Positions 42,801 through 52,522 are shown, counted from the stretch's first letter. The stretch: DNA of 64,000 nt from Pseudogymnoascus destructans (GCF_001641265.1 NW_020167550.1:179866-243865), one strand, 5' to 3'. Notes: generated by a model from the sequence alone, not told the origin. Translations and numbers: made by a program.

Positions 42801-43201
42801 GGTTTCTCCCGTTGTCGCGTGTCCGTCCGTTGTTCACACGCGCACTGGCTCATCACAACTTTCTCGTTCCACCAGTCGATCTGGGGGTTGTGTTTCTTGA
42901 GCCATGGCACACCAAGGATGCACGCATGGTTGTCCATGTGCACGATGTCAAACTGAATCGTTTCCTTGTGCCCGTGTAGCATGACCATTTCCAATGGGAC
43001 CGTTTCGTGGGTCACCATTCCTTCATTAGTCGAGATGGGCTCTCCATCTACGACCATTAACGGGTATGGTTCGGTTTTCAATTGCGTCTTGAAACCTTGC
43101 GTGTCTGCTACTTTCTTTGTCATAAAGTTGCCCGTCGCTCCTGAGTCAATCATTGCTCGGAGGTGTCGCTGTTGTATCCTAGCGACCACATATAGTTGCA
43201 T
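39749..43201 (-). CDS. Ty3 element 2 Pol polyprotein, intact
   Basis: An unbroken 1150-aa frame from ATG 43201. Protease: MIDSGATGNFM. Reverse transcriptase: DGSLRLCVDYRALN, KLDLRGAYNLIRI, TIVYLDDVLVYS (YLDD catalytic motif). RNase H: ILETDSSDFAIGACL, HDKELLAIVVAFEQW. Integrase: zinc region HGHQGVTRTFERITRHYYF ... CDICSKSK, core KSIALDFIVKLPPSK, TAFHPQTDGQTERLNQ, with GPFKILNKV-type GPY/F domain. C-terminal chromodomain: YEVKAILDRRLVGRREEFL, DNSWEPTRNI. All catalytic acids I can check are present, so this copy could supply active enzymes. Confidence 0.93.
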   Translation of the reverse strand: MQLYVVARIQQRHLRAMIDSGATGNFMTKKVADTQGFKTQLKTEPYPLMVVDGEPISTNEGMVTHETVPLEMVMLHGHKETIQFDIVHMDNHACILGVPWLKKHNPQIDWWNEKVVMSQCACEQRTDTRQREKPSQGRKELCATSELDDLAQASSPTSIPVEYKEYEQLFQEGPKNEALPKHQPWDHEIPLEKDKSPPFGPIYQLSEKELKVLKEYIDDNLAKGFIRPSTSPAGSPVLFVPKKDGSLRLCVDYRALNNITIKDRYALPLINELHDRFQGAKIFSKLDLRGAYNLIRIKAGEEWKTAFRTRYGLFEYQVMPFGLTNAPASMQRLMNDALHEYLDIFTIVYLDDVLVYSATKEEHVKHVKLVLKKLKEYSLLLKPEKCEFHKNQVEFLGYIIGMHGIKMDQAKVTAVLEWPTPTTVKEVQAFLGFANFYRRFISGYSKVAQPLTELTRKDLEFKWTDKAEAAFQELKTKFTEAPILATFDPAKKIILETDSSDFAIGACLNQPDENGKFKPIAYYSRKLSPAELNYDIHDKELLAIVVAFEQWRVYLEGPTYPVQVWTDHKNLIYFTTTKVLNRRQVRWAETLAAYNFTITYRKGSENARADALSRRTDYAGPKEERPRAILKKTDAGIQYNELLATISVIEDTELEERLKKAYATDECAKRVLSKVEGDFTIDEQGLIRYKGLVYVPSQMRRPLVQEQHSLPAHGHQGVTRTFERITRHYYFPGMRKQVETVVRECDICSKSKSNRHLPYGQLKSTPVPKGAWKSIALDFIVKLPPSKDPLTGIEYDSILVITERLTKYGKFIPYLEASDAEALAYTFIRVILADHGMPEEIISDRDKLFTSKFWKSLMALLGTNHKLSTAFHPQTDGQTERLNQTLEQYLRSYVNHQQDNWVQILPIAQFAYNSAMTEATKVSPFFANYGYQPEAYRQPRPDESRAEQALIVVEQLKSFHEQLATDIQFLNERSAAYANKKRSMEPAFKEGDKVYLLRKHIKTKRPSTKLDFKKLGPFKILNKVSSVNYRLQLPRKSRLHPLFHVSLLEPARGNTPIATDTELQPENEIIEYEVKAILDRRLVGRREEFLIKWENYEPTDNSWEPTRNISKELLEEYRRRHPPAIDPKMQGSRPVDWRKWGSRSQTRRQR

Positions 43202-43278
43202 GCTGCCCGTCGTGGCGCATAGCTGGTCTGTACTAGGCCTCTTCGTGTCGCTCGCCGGTGGCCTACCGTCGAGGACTC

Positions 43279-43686
43279 CTAGTTTTTTGACTCGTCCGAG
43301 GAAGGATAGTATTCATCCGCTTCCAATGGTGGTCCTTGGGGAGATCGTCTCCCTGTCTCTGCTGCGTCGTTCAGCAGGTGTGGATATCTTTCGTATACCT
43401 GTTCGCTTTTGATAGGCAAGTCCCCTTCAGACTGGCTTCGCCTGAGGGCGTGAACTTGCTCTGCGTCTCTGAAGTGTATCCTGGGCAAGGATCGGGGAAA
43501 CAACTGATTCTGGTGTTTCTTTTTCCAGTGGAGCTTGCAGTCATCTTCGCTGCAATACTCCCAGTAGACATACGCGTGCCAGGGATGATCAGTCTCTGTT
43601 GCGTCTGTCATTGATAGTTCCCGCTGTCCTCTCACCCATGCACTATCTTTCCTCGGAGGCGTGGAGAACGTGTCTAGTTGCTCCAT
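43279..43686 (-). CDS. Small ORF between Gag and Pol of Ty3 element 2
   Basis: A 135-aa frame with ATG at 43686, in a different frame from both gag (ending 43729) and pol. It contains YWEYCSEDDCKLHWKKKHQ, a Cys/His pattern that may bind metal, then a Ser- and Pro-rich acidic tail. It may be a Gag-Pol linker reached by frameshifting or a separate small protein; I do not recognise it. Confidence 0.45.
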   Translation of the reverse strand: MEQLDTFSTPPRKDSAWVRGQRELSMTDATETDHPWHAYVYWEYCSEDDCKLHWKKKHQNQLFPRSLPRIHFRDAEQVHALRRSQSEGDLPIKSEQVYERYPHLLNDAAETGRRSPQGPPLEADEYYPSSDESKN

Positions 43687-43728
43687 GGCTCTCCTTTCGA
43701 TGCATGGAGTGGGTCTCGCATTTTCCCG

Positions 43729-45216
43729 TCAGAGCATATCTCTGGCTTTCTCGTCGTACTTCTTCAGGGCTCTCCTGCGGTCCTGGTAGTAAAGTTCGAC
43801 GCTTTTCATATACTTCAGTTTAGCCATATGCTCGACATCCTTCTCCAGTTCTTCCGCTTCTTGGGCTTCCAACTTAGCTACGTCTTGGGACGTGCCAAGC
43901 AGCCTGCGGGTATTCGTTAGTTGGTCGTAGTATCTCCAGAGGTCATCCTTGCAGTCGTCCACCTTGCACTTTAACGGAAGTTCCTGTAACAGGTTCCCGT
44001 AGAGGTCTTTAAGCATGGGGATTCTCCTCTGGTCATTGGGCTTGTCTCGTTCGGCCCTAATCTTCGCGTGGGCGTGTTTTGCCATGCGTCTTACTACGTT
44101 CTTGCACCGTGGACTCATTGGTTCCGTAGGTGCGAGTTCATCGAAGGTCTCCTGTTCCGAGACGGTGAACGATTCCGCCTCCGACCCTTCATCTGAGCTC
44201 TCGTCTTCTGGGGTGCTTTCGCCGTTTATTCCCCAGTCCTGTTTGCTCACAAACGTTGCATTCAACTGTCCTGTCCAGGTGGCATTGAGTTGTTTGCCGA
44301 CTTTGCATCCGCCGTTCCCTTTCTTTGGCTGTCTGCAGTCTCGGGCCATGTGGCCTGGCTTGTCGCAGTTAAAACAGAGTCTTTCCTTGAATTGTCTGTC
44401 TTTCTTAGGGTCACGGGGTCGTCCAGGTTTGAACGTGGCATCGAGTTCCATTGGGTCCGACCAACGGTTGTCTTGCGGGTGTTGATCCCGTCGTCTGCCC
44501 TCGTTTCCCCGGTAGGGGTAACTTTTCTTGGGCTTGTCATAGGTCCGACGTTCCTTCTGGAATTCGTATAGTCGATTGTCGATTCGGACCGTATGTTCGA
44601 TTAGCGCTACCATGTCCGTTGGTTGTTGTTCCAAACGGGCAAGTTCCATACGTATATGGCTCTTCAGCCCACGTCGGTAGTGGCTGATGAGTGCGCTGGC
44701 GTCCCATCCTGTCTGATTGCCGTATCTCTGGAATTCTGTGGAGTATGTGAGGGCGCTGCCAGTCTGCTTAAGTGCAAACAGATGGTCTTCTGCGGTCTTA
44801 ATCTCATCGATGTCTCCGAACATGCGTCGGATTTCCTTACAGAATCCATTCCAGCTGCCAAACATAGTCTGCGTAGTTGTCATGCTTCCATTGGTACTTT
44901 CATATTTGAAATAGTCCTTGAGGAATGGTTCGATCCATCGCAGGGCTTCCCCCCTAAGGTAGGATGCAGTCCACAGGGCATAGCTCTCCTGGGTGGGAAA
45001 CTTCTCGTCATTGAAGTGCTGGTACAGTTCGACCTGTAGCAAAAACACCTCAAGTTCCTTTCAGTTGCCGGAGTAAGTGTCGGGCAACTTGACGCGTAGA
45101 GTTTCCTTGAGTTCGTTGACAGTGGGTGCATCGGGCATCTCTTCATTCTCAGGCTTAGACCTCTGAGACGAAGTTGGCGTGGTGGGGGTTTTCCCCTTCG
45201 AACTGACGACAGACAT
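43729..45216 (-). pseudogene. Ty3 element 2 Gag, single nonsense codon
   Basis: ATG at 45216 (MSVVSSKGKTPTTPTS). The retrotransposon-gag domain follows (LPDTYSGN, then a TGA at 45061-45063, then KELEVFLLQVELYQHF). The TGA fits a CGA-to-TGA change. Beyond it the frame is intact: LRGEALRWIEPFLKDYFKY, ALIEHTVRIDNRLYEF, one CCHC knuckle (CFNCDKPGHMARDC), an acidic linker and a long helical C-terminal part ending EKARDML. Apart from this one codon the gene is complete at about 496 residues. Confidence 0.82.
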
Positions 45217-45262
45217 GTTGCTTTGTGTGTAAGCCGGTACCTCGTAGAAGTGGTGCTCAAAG

Positions 45263-45737
45263 TGTAACGCTGACTTCTAAACGATAGAAGACACAGAGGT
45301 TCTCTTGCATAAAGGTTTACTTATCAGAGGAGGCAGGGGATCAGACACAAAGGCTTCAAGTAACACGTTACTAGTATATAACAAATACTGTATTGAGTTG
45401 AGCACGAAGCTCCTATCTAAGGAAATACTATCTACTTATATAGTGGCGTCGTGCCTAGTGGACTCTTGGGAACTCACTCGAGTCCTCGGAGTCCTGGACT
45501 CTTAGGACTCTTCTCATCATCCTGCGAGTCCGTCACGTGCCTAGTGGACTCCTGGGAACTCACTCGAGTCCTCGGAGTCCTGGACTCTTAGGACTCTTCT
45601 CATCATCCTGCGAGTCCATCACGTGATACTTTCGGAACTACTATTCCCCGCTGCCCCTCCAGGTACCAGGGCCGGTCTCATGCGACCTCCCTCCTTCCTG
45701 TCCTGTAGTTGGCCAGCCTTCTTGTTCCGTCGTAACA
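45263..45737 (-). repeat. LTR of Ty3 element 2 (5' LTR by element orientation)
   Basis: 475 bp, nearly identical to 38739-39213. The differences I see are A/G transitions near the start, in CACRTGCC and in CCRTCGTAACA. Confidence 0.92.
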
Positions 45738-46542
45738 ATAGTGTCAATTATAAACTGAAGCCAATGTTGTCGATAATAAGCTTTAACATTTTGAATAATT
45801 TCTTGATCAAGAGGCTGGAAACGACTGGTACTGTTAGCTGGAAGCCAGCAAATGCGGATATTAGGGGGAGGAGGGTTGAGCTCAGCCCCAGTATAGTGTG
45901 CTGAAAAGCCATCTATCGTTAAGAGTATTTGCCGAGTAGTTCCAATATGCCGATAAAAGGCTTGAAGCCATTCACTCATAAGTATTCCAGTCATCCAAGC
46001 CTTCTTGTTTGCTTTCCATTGTGCCCCCATTGTTGGTATATTAATTTGTTGTAATGCTCAAGGTGCTTTTGCATGGCCAATTGCCCAAACAGGGAGTCAG
46101 TCTGTTCCAGTAGTGTTGACGCAGAAAACCAGGGAGATCCGAGTCTTATTCTTCTTAACACCAGATTGGAGCTGTGATGAGAGGCCATGTGATGGCATCA
46201 TCTTCCAGAAGAGTCTAGTTTCGTCCATATTGTATATATCCTCTTCTTGAAACTCCCTTGCTATTGTCTGTAGTGCCCTCATTTCTTCCTCAACATTTTC
46301 CAGAACTGATGCTGCCTCTCCAAACCGTTGTCGTGATTGTATATGATGTCGCTTTTTGAATTTTTCGAGCCAGCCAGTAGAAAACGATGGGCACTCTTGG
46401 CCAGTATATTCTGGCAGTCGTTTCCAGATCTGCTGTGCCTTCTGCTGTAGTATATCGCCAGTTGTAAAGCCTCCCTTTTCTTCAATCTGAATCTGCCACT
46501 CCCAAAGGATTTCCTCTAGCTTTGGCTACTGGCCTAGTCAAC
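45738..46542 (-). pseudogene. pogo transposase, central DDE part
   Basis: Minus strand reads HTH and linker (TGWLEKFKKRHHIQSRQRFG), then the DDE_1 core: EEDIYNMDETRLFWKM, KNKTRISLVFCVNTTGTD, ILLTIDGFSAHY and PANSTSRFQPLDQEIIQ. The first two Asp motifs and the final Asp are present. There are frame changes near 46280 and a stop near 46060. The right end abuts the solo LTR at 46543 and the left end abuts Ty3 element 2. Confidence 0.8.
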
Positions 46543-46908
46543 TGTAAGGACACAGGGCACCCAGCTCACAGTAATAGCATATGAGAGTGTGAGTCGGAGG
46601 CTAAACGGATGCTATCCTATAGTCTACTACAAAGGATACAAAAAAGATGAGGAGAGGAACCCTGTTGGGTCAATCCCTTAAATACCTGAAACAGGTCCGA
46701 CTCAGCTAACCTGCCTTAACTCTCACCACGTGACCATAACCTGTCCGACTCAGATACCTTCTGTCACTGAGGGAGAGGGACCCATTGGGTCAATCCTTTT
46801 AAGTACCTGAAATGGGTCTGACTCGGCTAACCTGCCTTAAACTCTCATCATGTGACCGTAACCTGTCTGACTCAGACCCTTTCTGTCACTGAGGGAGGCA
46901 TCCTTACA
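46543..46908. repeat. Solo LTR (366 bp) inside the pogo gene
   Basis: TGTAAGGACACAG...GCATCCTTACA, flanked by TCAAC (46538-46542) and TCGAC (46909-46913), a 5-bp duplication with one change. A block of about 115 bp (GGGTCAATCC...GTCACTGAGGGAG) occurs twice in tandem. It is unrelated to the Ty3 element 2 LTR. Confidence 0.78.
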
Positions 46909-47050
46909 TCGACGGCATTGGATTCTAGTGTCTTGGTTCTTATCAAGGGCCTCAAAGTTGCTTAGTGATTTGGAAATAGTCGACTGGCTTAATTTGTGAT
47001 GATACTGTCATTCAAACCATTCGATAAACTGCCGCTGAGTTGGCTTTGTG
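46909..47050 (-). pseudogene. pogo transposase, N-terminal CENPB-type HTH
   Basis: Minus strand reads KPTQRQFIEWFE, a stop, then QYHHKLSQSTISKSLSNFE, the first HTH of a pogo transposase. It continues into the part at 46542 once the solo LTR is removed. Confidence 0.65.
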
Positions 47051-48425
47051 TAAGGACAGTTCGAACCGAGGCTGACCTTTGAGTCTGCAGAAGTATCCGA
47101 AGTATAATGTGAAGACTTTGATACTCGAAGCAGTAGGACAAGGTATAGTAGTTCAGGCTCCAAAGCATATACTTTATACCATAGGGGTCAAGTGGTGAGA
47201 CTAACAGGTTGGCCAAGTGGTTCGACTCGAAGTAAGAGAATGCAAAGTAGGTTGAAGCAGGAGGAATTGCAAGAAGGCCAAGTAGTGTATAATTTGCTAG
47301 CTAAAGATCAATAAGAGACATGAGCAATAAGTGCTTATATAACAGTAAAAATCCCTAGTGCCAAATAAGCGAAGGCACTAATTAACTGAACCCTAGCTAA
47401 GCGAGCCCTAGTGAAGCGGGCCAATAACAAGAGAGCCTAAGCCAGTAGTCATTTTGGGCTGATCTAGGTCAGCAAGTGAAGCGAAGTGAGCGAAGTGAGC
47501 GAAGCAGGTGAAGCGAAGTGAGCGAAGTGAGCGAAGCAGGTGAAGCGAATGACATAGTGAAATAAGTACTAGAGACTAAAGCGAATCGAAGGGTCATGAC
47601 ACAAATATCGAAGGAGTGTCATGACACTTTGGAACTTGTTGGTGGGCCCAGTGTTGAAAGGCACACTGCTCGTCGACTGTAATCGGCCTTTTTCAAGGCA
47701 TTTTGGGTGATTCTAATGGCTGTCGGAATATACATTAAGACAATAAACAGGCTGGAAAAGATGATAATCGTTGAATCGTATTTTGTATGGTAAAAATATT
47801 GGTCCGTGGAAAAATATCGCACAAAAGAGGTTGAGGATCGAGGTTTTGACTGTAGCTCCTGCCCTGCCACAAAACAAACTGAAGCATTGCCGCTAAACCG
47901 TATTCGGGTCACCATGTCGTCGGCCTCTTCGCGCTTTGTATCCAGAACAGGATATCTGATGCGTTGCGGACGATTTATATGTGCGTCTTTTCTTTACCAC
48001 GACTAACGGGTATTATCAAAGGGCCAGCAGCGATAAGCTTGATCGTAGAAATGGGGAGCCGTTAAGCCGAACAGGAATGGGGATGTATGTAGAAGTGTAG
48101 AAATGCTTTATGATTTATCTTTCCAACAGCGAGAAGCAGCTTGCAACAGCGGCTCATCTAACTCCGCCACAGCCTCACAGAGAGCGGAGACACCGACGAG
48201 ACAGACGCGGCTGCGACAGGGAAAACGCAACTCATTACGGTGGACAGCTACGTGTATGAAGCATCCAATATCATATCCCTACGGAGTTCCCAGTACAAGA
48301 TAAAGCCGGTAAACCCAATAGTGGTTGTTAATGCCCACTAAAGCCACTTCTGATGCAGGGATCAGTGACGACGCGAAGGGCTTGGCATACGTAGTTTTCT
48401 CTCCGCAGCGGGGAACATCACACTA
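47051..48425. other. No gene recognised; repeat-rich
   Basis: Contains a GCGAAGTGAGCGAAG-type tandem repeat (about 47478-47550, two 32-bp units) and two TGTCATGACA-like words at 47594-47632. Sequence from 47050 starts TGTAAGGACAG and could be part of another LTR, but no second end is evident. Short open frames show no motif. Confidence 0.45.
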
Positions 48426-48473
48426 GGAATCGTTAGTCACCTACCGTATGCACGGTAGGTGACTAACGATTCC
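48426..48473. repeat. Perfect 22-bp inverted repeat with 4-bp loop
   Basis: The arms 48426-48447 and 48452-48473 are exact reverse complements (GGAATCGTTAGTCACCTACC... ) around ATGC. Confidence 0.93.
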
Positions 48474-48527
48474 TTATCGTCATCCCCCCGCCACCCACCA
48501 CCACCATCTCACCTACCATCGCCTTGC

Positions 48528-48750
48528 CATGACGGTCGGGGGCCGTGTACTTGCCGCCACCATCGCCTAACCAGGACGGTCGGGGCCGTGTACTTGCCGC
48601 CACCACCCAGCCCCCTCCCCCGCCCGCCGAGGCCTACGTGAACTGCGCCACGCTCGACGTCAGAACCACGCGATAGTGGGCCGGAGCGGTCGTCTTATAA
48701 GCCTGCGAAGATCCCCGGCGAAGATCCCCTGCGAAGATCCCCGGCCTCAT
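48528..48750. repeat. Two short tandem arrays
   Basis: A 41-45 bp unit (GACGGTCGGGG(G)CCGTGTACTT, GCCGCCACCA) is present twice at about 48530-48606. Three GCGAAGATCCCC units lie at about 48704-48742. Confidence 0.75.
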
Positions 48751-49062
48751 GCAGGTATTAATCACCAAAACTTGCTTAGCAGAAAGATACGGCCGAGTCT
48801 CTTAATCCGCGAAGAAGAAAAAACAGACGATTTGACGATAACTGCGAGCAAGACAGGTGGATCGAGATTGCCAACCTTTTTGCACATCTGCACCTTTGGG
48901 GTTTGGGGTAAGACGCTTCTCCTTTTCGATCGGCGATACAAGTCCGAGTAGGGAGGCGTTCAAAAGATATCTAAGCATCTTCATCCCCCCCGGAATCTTC
49001 AGTACTCTGACAACCAACCACCCACCTCCACAGCCCCAAACTACAAAACACAACCCCTCACA

Positions 49063-49341
49063 ATGCCTACCGCAACACCAACAACCGCCCCCTCGACATC
49101 AACCCTCGCCATGCCCACAACACTCTCCTCCTACAACAACACCATGCTCTCCTACACACGCGCGCAGTTCCAACAGTTCCGCGACACAGCCTCGACCACA
49201 GCGCCTGAGCTAGGCAAGGCGAAGGATGGCTCCAGTACCGTCGGGACGACATCGAGTAGTGGGTCAATCCCCGGGAAAGGGAATGAAGGCCCCAAGTCAC
49301 CGATTACTGCGCATGATTTTGCGTCGGGGAGGAAAGGTTGA
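49063..49341 (+). CDS. Small hypothetical protein (92 aa)
   Basis: ATG at 49063 in a good context (CTCACAATGCC) after a 5' region rich in CACAACCCC-like words typical of fungal leaders. The product is Thr/Ser/Pro-rich at the N-terminus (TPTTAPSTSTLAMPTTLSSY), then ARAQFQQFRDTA-like helix sequence and a Gly/Ser-rich tail ending TAHDFASGRKG. It has no signal peptide or known domain. I do not recognise a family; it may be a real small host gene, since codon use looks ordinary and the leader is plausible. Confidence 0.5.
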   Translation: MPTATPTTAPSTSTLAMPTTLSSYNNTMLSYTRAQFQQFRDTASTTAPELGKAKDGSSTVGTTSSSGSIPGKGNEGPKSPITAHDFASGRKG

Positions 49342-50142
49342 TAGGACTGAGTCCTTTATGATTACCTGACAATGGGTGCGTGCGATCAAAAGATAGACGA
49401 TACGTTATATCACACATGAGATATGAAGCACCTTCGGTCTGGATGGGAGGGGCATCTTATCGGGGCGCAGCATACGGTAGCGCAGCATTTGTCTGGCATT
49501 TAGGTCGGGCCTGCACTGCCGTTTGGCATACGTATTGGTTATATTGGGATTCATTCACTCGTTCATGATGGAGTACATTGGATGAGTAGAATGGCTGTGG
49601 TGATTTTTGTTTCCCTTGCCATCACCTTCAGATCACAAGTATATAGTAGCATGTCAACTTTAGCAAGTATGCGGCTGTATCATAATGATAGGTTCAAGAA
49701 AGAAGGCATTTATTTCGTATGAATCTAGCTTGCTGAAGCCCATACTTTCTTATTTCTCTGTAGTCGCCTTAATATACGCCACCCAACAAACTTTACTATA
49801 TTTCCGAGACATATTTAACACTTGTGCAATGACGTATTCGCGCCTTACTCGCCATGAAAATGCCACCACAGGTTACCCCTTCCTTTCCCAACAAGCCGAG
49901 ACCCACATCGTCAAAACTGACCGACAGATCTAATCTAATCTAATCTAATCTAATCTAATCTAATATCGCGCCTGCCCCAACTAGAGATCTGTCAGCCTCG
50001 TCCACCCCAAACCACCATCAACTACCTATATGCAGACCAAATCAGCCCAATGCACGCTACGAGAACCTAGAAATCGATCATCATTGCCAACCTGAGAAAC
50101 CCAATCCCACCCCACGCTCACTACCCCGCCAAACCGCCCGCC
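49342..50142. other. Intergenic with a pentanucleotide microsatellite
   Basis: No coding motif. A TCTAA/CTAAT pentamer array of about seven units lies at 49927-49963. The right part should hold the promoter of the GH18 gene. Confidence 0.55.
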
Positions 50143-51176
50143 ATGCCCCCTATCCCCTCGCAGACCTCGCAGACACCCCGCCTAATCCTCTACCACCAAA
50201 CCCACCACACCCCCTCCGGCGCCCACGTCCCGCTCCTACCCCTCCTCGAAACCCCGCTCACGCACCTCATCCTCGCCGCCATCCACCTCAACGGCCACCC
50301 CACCACGCCGCACTTGACGCTCAACGACCACGCGCCCTCGCACCCACGGAACCAGACTCTCTTCGCCGAGCTCCGCGCCCTGAAGCAAGGGGGAATCAAG
50401 GTCCTCGGTATGCTCGGTGGGGCAGCGCAGGGGTCATTCAAGGTGCTTGATGGGGAGGAGGGGGAGTTCAAGAGGTACTATATGCTTTTGTATGCTTTTA
50501 TCCGTTCGGAGCAGCTGGACGGGCTGGACCTGGATGTGGAAGAGAAAATGTCGCTGTCTGGGGTGATTCGGCTCATTGATCGCTTACGTTCGGATTTCGG
50601 GGGCGGGTTTATCATTACCCTTGCACCTGTGGCGACGGCGCTGGCGACGCGCGATCCGAGGGCTAATCTGAGTGGGTTTGATTATGCGGATTTGGAGTCA
50701 GAGAGGGGAAGCGAGATCGCATGGTATAATGCGCAGTTTTACTGTGGGTGGGGGGATGTGCGGACGCCGACTGGGTATTTGCGGTTGGTGGTGGGGGAAG
50801 GAGGAGGGGGGTGGGATCCGAGGAAGGTGGTGATGGGGGTTGTGACGAATCAGGGGAATGGGGCGGGGTTTGTGGAGATGGGGGTTTTTGCGGAGACGCT
50901 GATGGGGGTTACGGAGTGGTTGGGGACGGGGTGGGGGGGGTGATGGGGTGGGAGTACTTTAATGCTGTGCCGGGGGGGACGGAGAGTCCGTGGGAGTGGG
51001 CAGAGATGGTGGGGGGGTTGTTGGGTTCGACGAGGGAGAGGGGGGTTGGAGGGGTGGGTGGGAGTGCGGAGGCGGCAGGGGAGGGAGGTGATGCTGATGG
51101 TGCTGTAGATGGCGATGGGGAGGTTGCGGAGGAGCCGGCTGGGTTTGAATATTTCACGGACTCGAGCGATGCATAG
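50143..51176 (+). CDS. GH18-family glycoside hydrolase (chitinase/ENGase-like), frame gap in a G-run
   Basis: ATG 50143. The barrel start (RLILYHQTHH), strand 2 (LTHLILAAIHLNGH), the GIKVLGMLGGAAQG strand and the catalytic motif DGLDLDVE (DxxDxDxE, with Glu as proton donor) are clear, followed by IITLAPVATAL and EIAWYNAQFYCGWGD. The frame then closes just after EWLGTG in a run of eight G at about 50931-50938; a one-base change restores GVMGWEYFNAVPGG, the normal GH18 C-terminal Trp strand, and an acidic tail ends at 51176. Product would be about 344 aa with no signal peptide, so it is probably cytosolic. The break is more likely an assembly error than decay, because both sides are well kept. 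Substrate is not certain. Confidence 0.75.
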
Positions 51177-51459
51177 GTAGGAGTTCTCACCTGGTAGGCT
51201 GGATATCCATTATGAGCCGTATTCAGAGCTTAAAACCAAACAGAAGATAGATTATTGAAACGCCCTTGTATAGACTTTTGTCTTATCATCTCAAAGAGGC
51301 CTTTCCAATACCCAACGCCCAATATTGATCCAGTGCATCCAACTGACATATCCAGTACTCCCCGCTAAGCCCCTATCAGCACAAGTAGCCTCGTCTAGGA
51401 AAGGTGCCCACGAGTAATCGATTCAGTACACTCCCTCGCCACCACTATCAGTCTCACAC

Positions 51460-52117
51460 TCATCCAAAGCAGCTCTCTAGACTCTTGATAACGTCAGCAT
51501 GCCTCACAATCCTCCCCGCAAGAGGGTGTTTGAGCACAATTTCCTTTAATACATCACGCACTATAACAAAGAGGCCTTATCAGCATCCTCTCCTCTCCAC
51601 AAACAGCACGGGATTGAAGAGCTACAACTTACACTCCTCGCACTTGTTCATCGCATCCTTCCCCTCCTTCTCGGAAAGCCCGCGCTGAAACATGGCCATG
51701 CCCAAATAAGTGATATGATGCGCCATCGTCGACGGCATATCCGACGTCATTCTCACAACATGATCATCAAACAGCTCCGAATTACAAACCAGATCCAAGT
51801 GAAGGCGAATGGCGTGTGGAGATGTCGTGGGCGCGGATGATGCCTTTGAAGCGCGGGGTTGGGTCGGAGGTGTGGATGGATGTGATGCTGAGGATCTGGT
51901 CTTGGAGGGGGTTGTATGCTTTGAGGAAGGCGGCCTTGAGGGCGCATACTAGATCGTTGTCGGGGGATCCTCGTAGGTCGACCATGGCGAAGAAGGCATT
52001 TGTGATGATGTTCACGTCTATCCTGTACGGGGCTATGTGGAGGAACGTGTCGCATATTGTATGGGCTGGGTGTCGAATGGGTGTCGAAAAGTGGCAAGAG
52101 CGACCAGAGGAAAGCAC
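51460..52117 (-). pseudogene. Unrecognised protein-coding gene, probably frame-damaged
   Basis: Minus-strand frames join into one protein-like sequence: ITNAFFAMVDLRGSPDNDLV, KAYNPLQDQILSI, then in another frame RLHLDLVCNSELFDDHVVRM and MPSTMAHHITYLGMAMFQRG, then after a GTAAGT-type intron (about 51553-51630) VLKEIVLKHPLAGRIVRH ending SLESCFG at 51460. The frame change near 51830 and the awkward phase at the last intron suggest one or two one-base lesions or errors. I do not recognise the family. It lies convergent to the GH18 gene. Confidence 0.45.
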
Positions 52118-52481
52118 CTTCCACCACTAGGTGATATTTCACAATAGCTCCTTCCCAGATCTATCCCTTCCCGCTGATAGCTCCTTCCCGGCTCTATTCA
52201 ATCTTCTGGCCATTGCACCTTCCCAATGTTTTACCATAGCTCCTGCCCAACTGACGTATGTCCTTTACCACGGCTTTTCTACGCCCTCACTAAGTATGAA
52301 CGAGCGACACCTGCATATCCACGTCCCAATCCCCGGCCCGGGGTGGCTCAGGCGCGATGTACGAATTCAAGTTACCATATATACAAAAGGGGAAGGGCAT
52401 GGAAGGTGATTACTACCTATTCAGCCCACTATAGCATTAAACACCCCATCCATCCATCCCTCCCTATTCAGCACCATCCAC

Positions 52482-52522
52482 CAGACTACGAAACTATTAT
52501 TGCATAATAGTTTCGTAGTCTG
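52482..52522. repeat. Perfect 19-bp inverted repeat with 3-bp loop
   Basis: The arms 52482-52500 and 52504-52522 (CAGACTACGAAACTATTAT and its complement) are separated by TGC. It lies in the 3' flank of the calcineurin gene, 200 bp past its stop, and could form a transcript hairpin. Confidence 0.93.

Larger units (their letters stand above)
38739..45737 (-). mobile_element. Ty3 (gypsy) chromovirus-type element 2, full length, 7.0 kb
   Basis: Two 475-bp LTRs (38739-39213 and 45263-45737) differ at only about three positions, and exact 5-bp duplications ATAGT flank the element (38734-38738 and 45738-45742). Order on the minus strand: Gag, a small ORF, Pol with chromodomain, then an antisense zinc-binding ORF before the 3' LTR. 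The polypurine tract (GAGGGGAAGGGAGCGAG on the minus strand) borders the LTR at 39214. It is inserted into a pogo transposase gene and is young by LTR divergence. Confidence 0.93.

Noticed and set aside
47051..47634. Another complete LTR starting TGTAAGGACAG
   Set aside because: No convincing second end, target duplication or related copy in the window.
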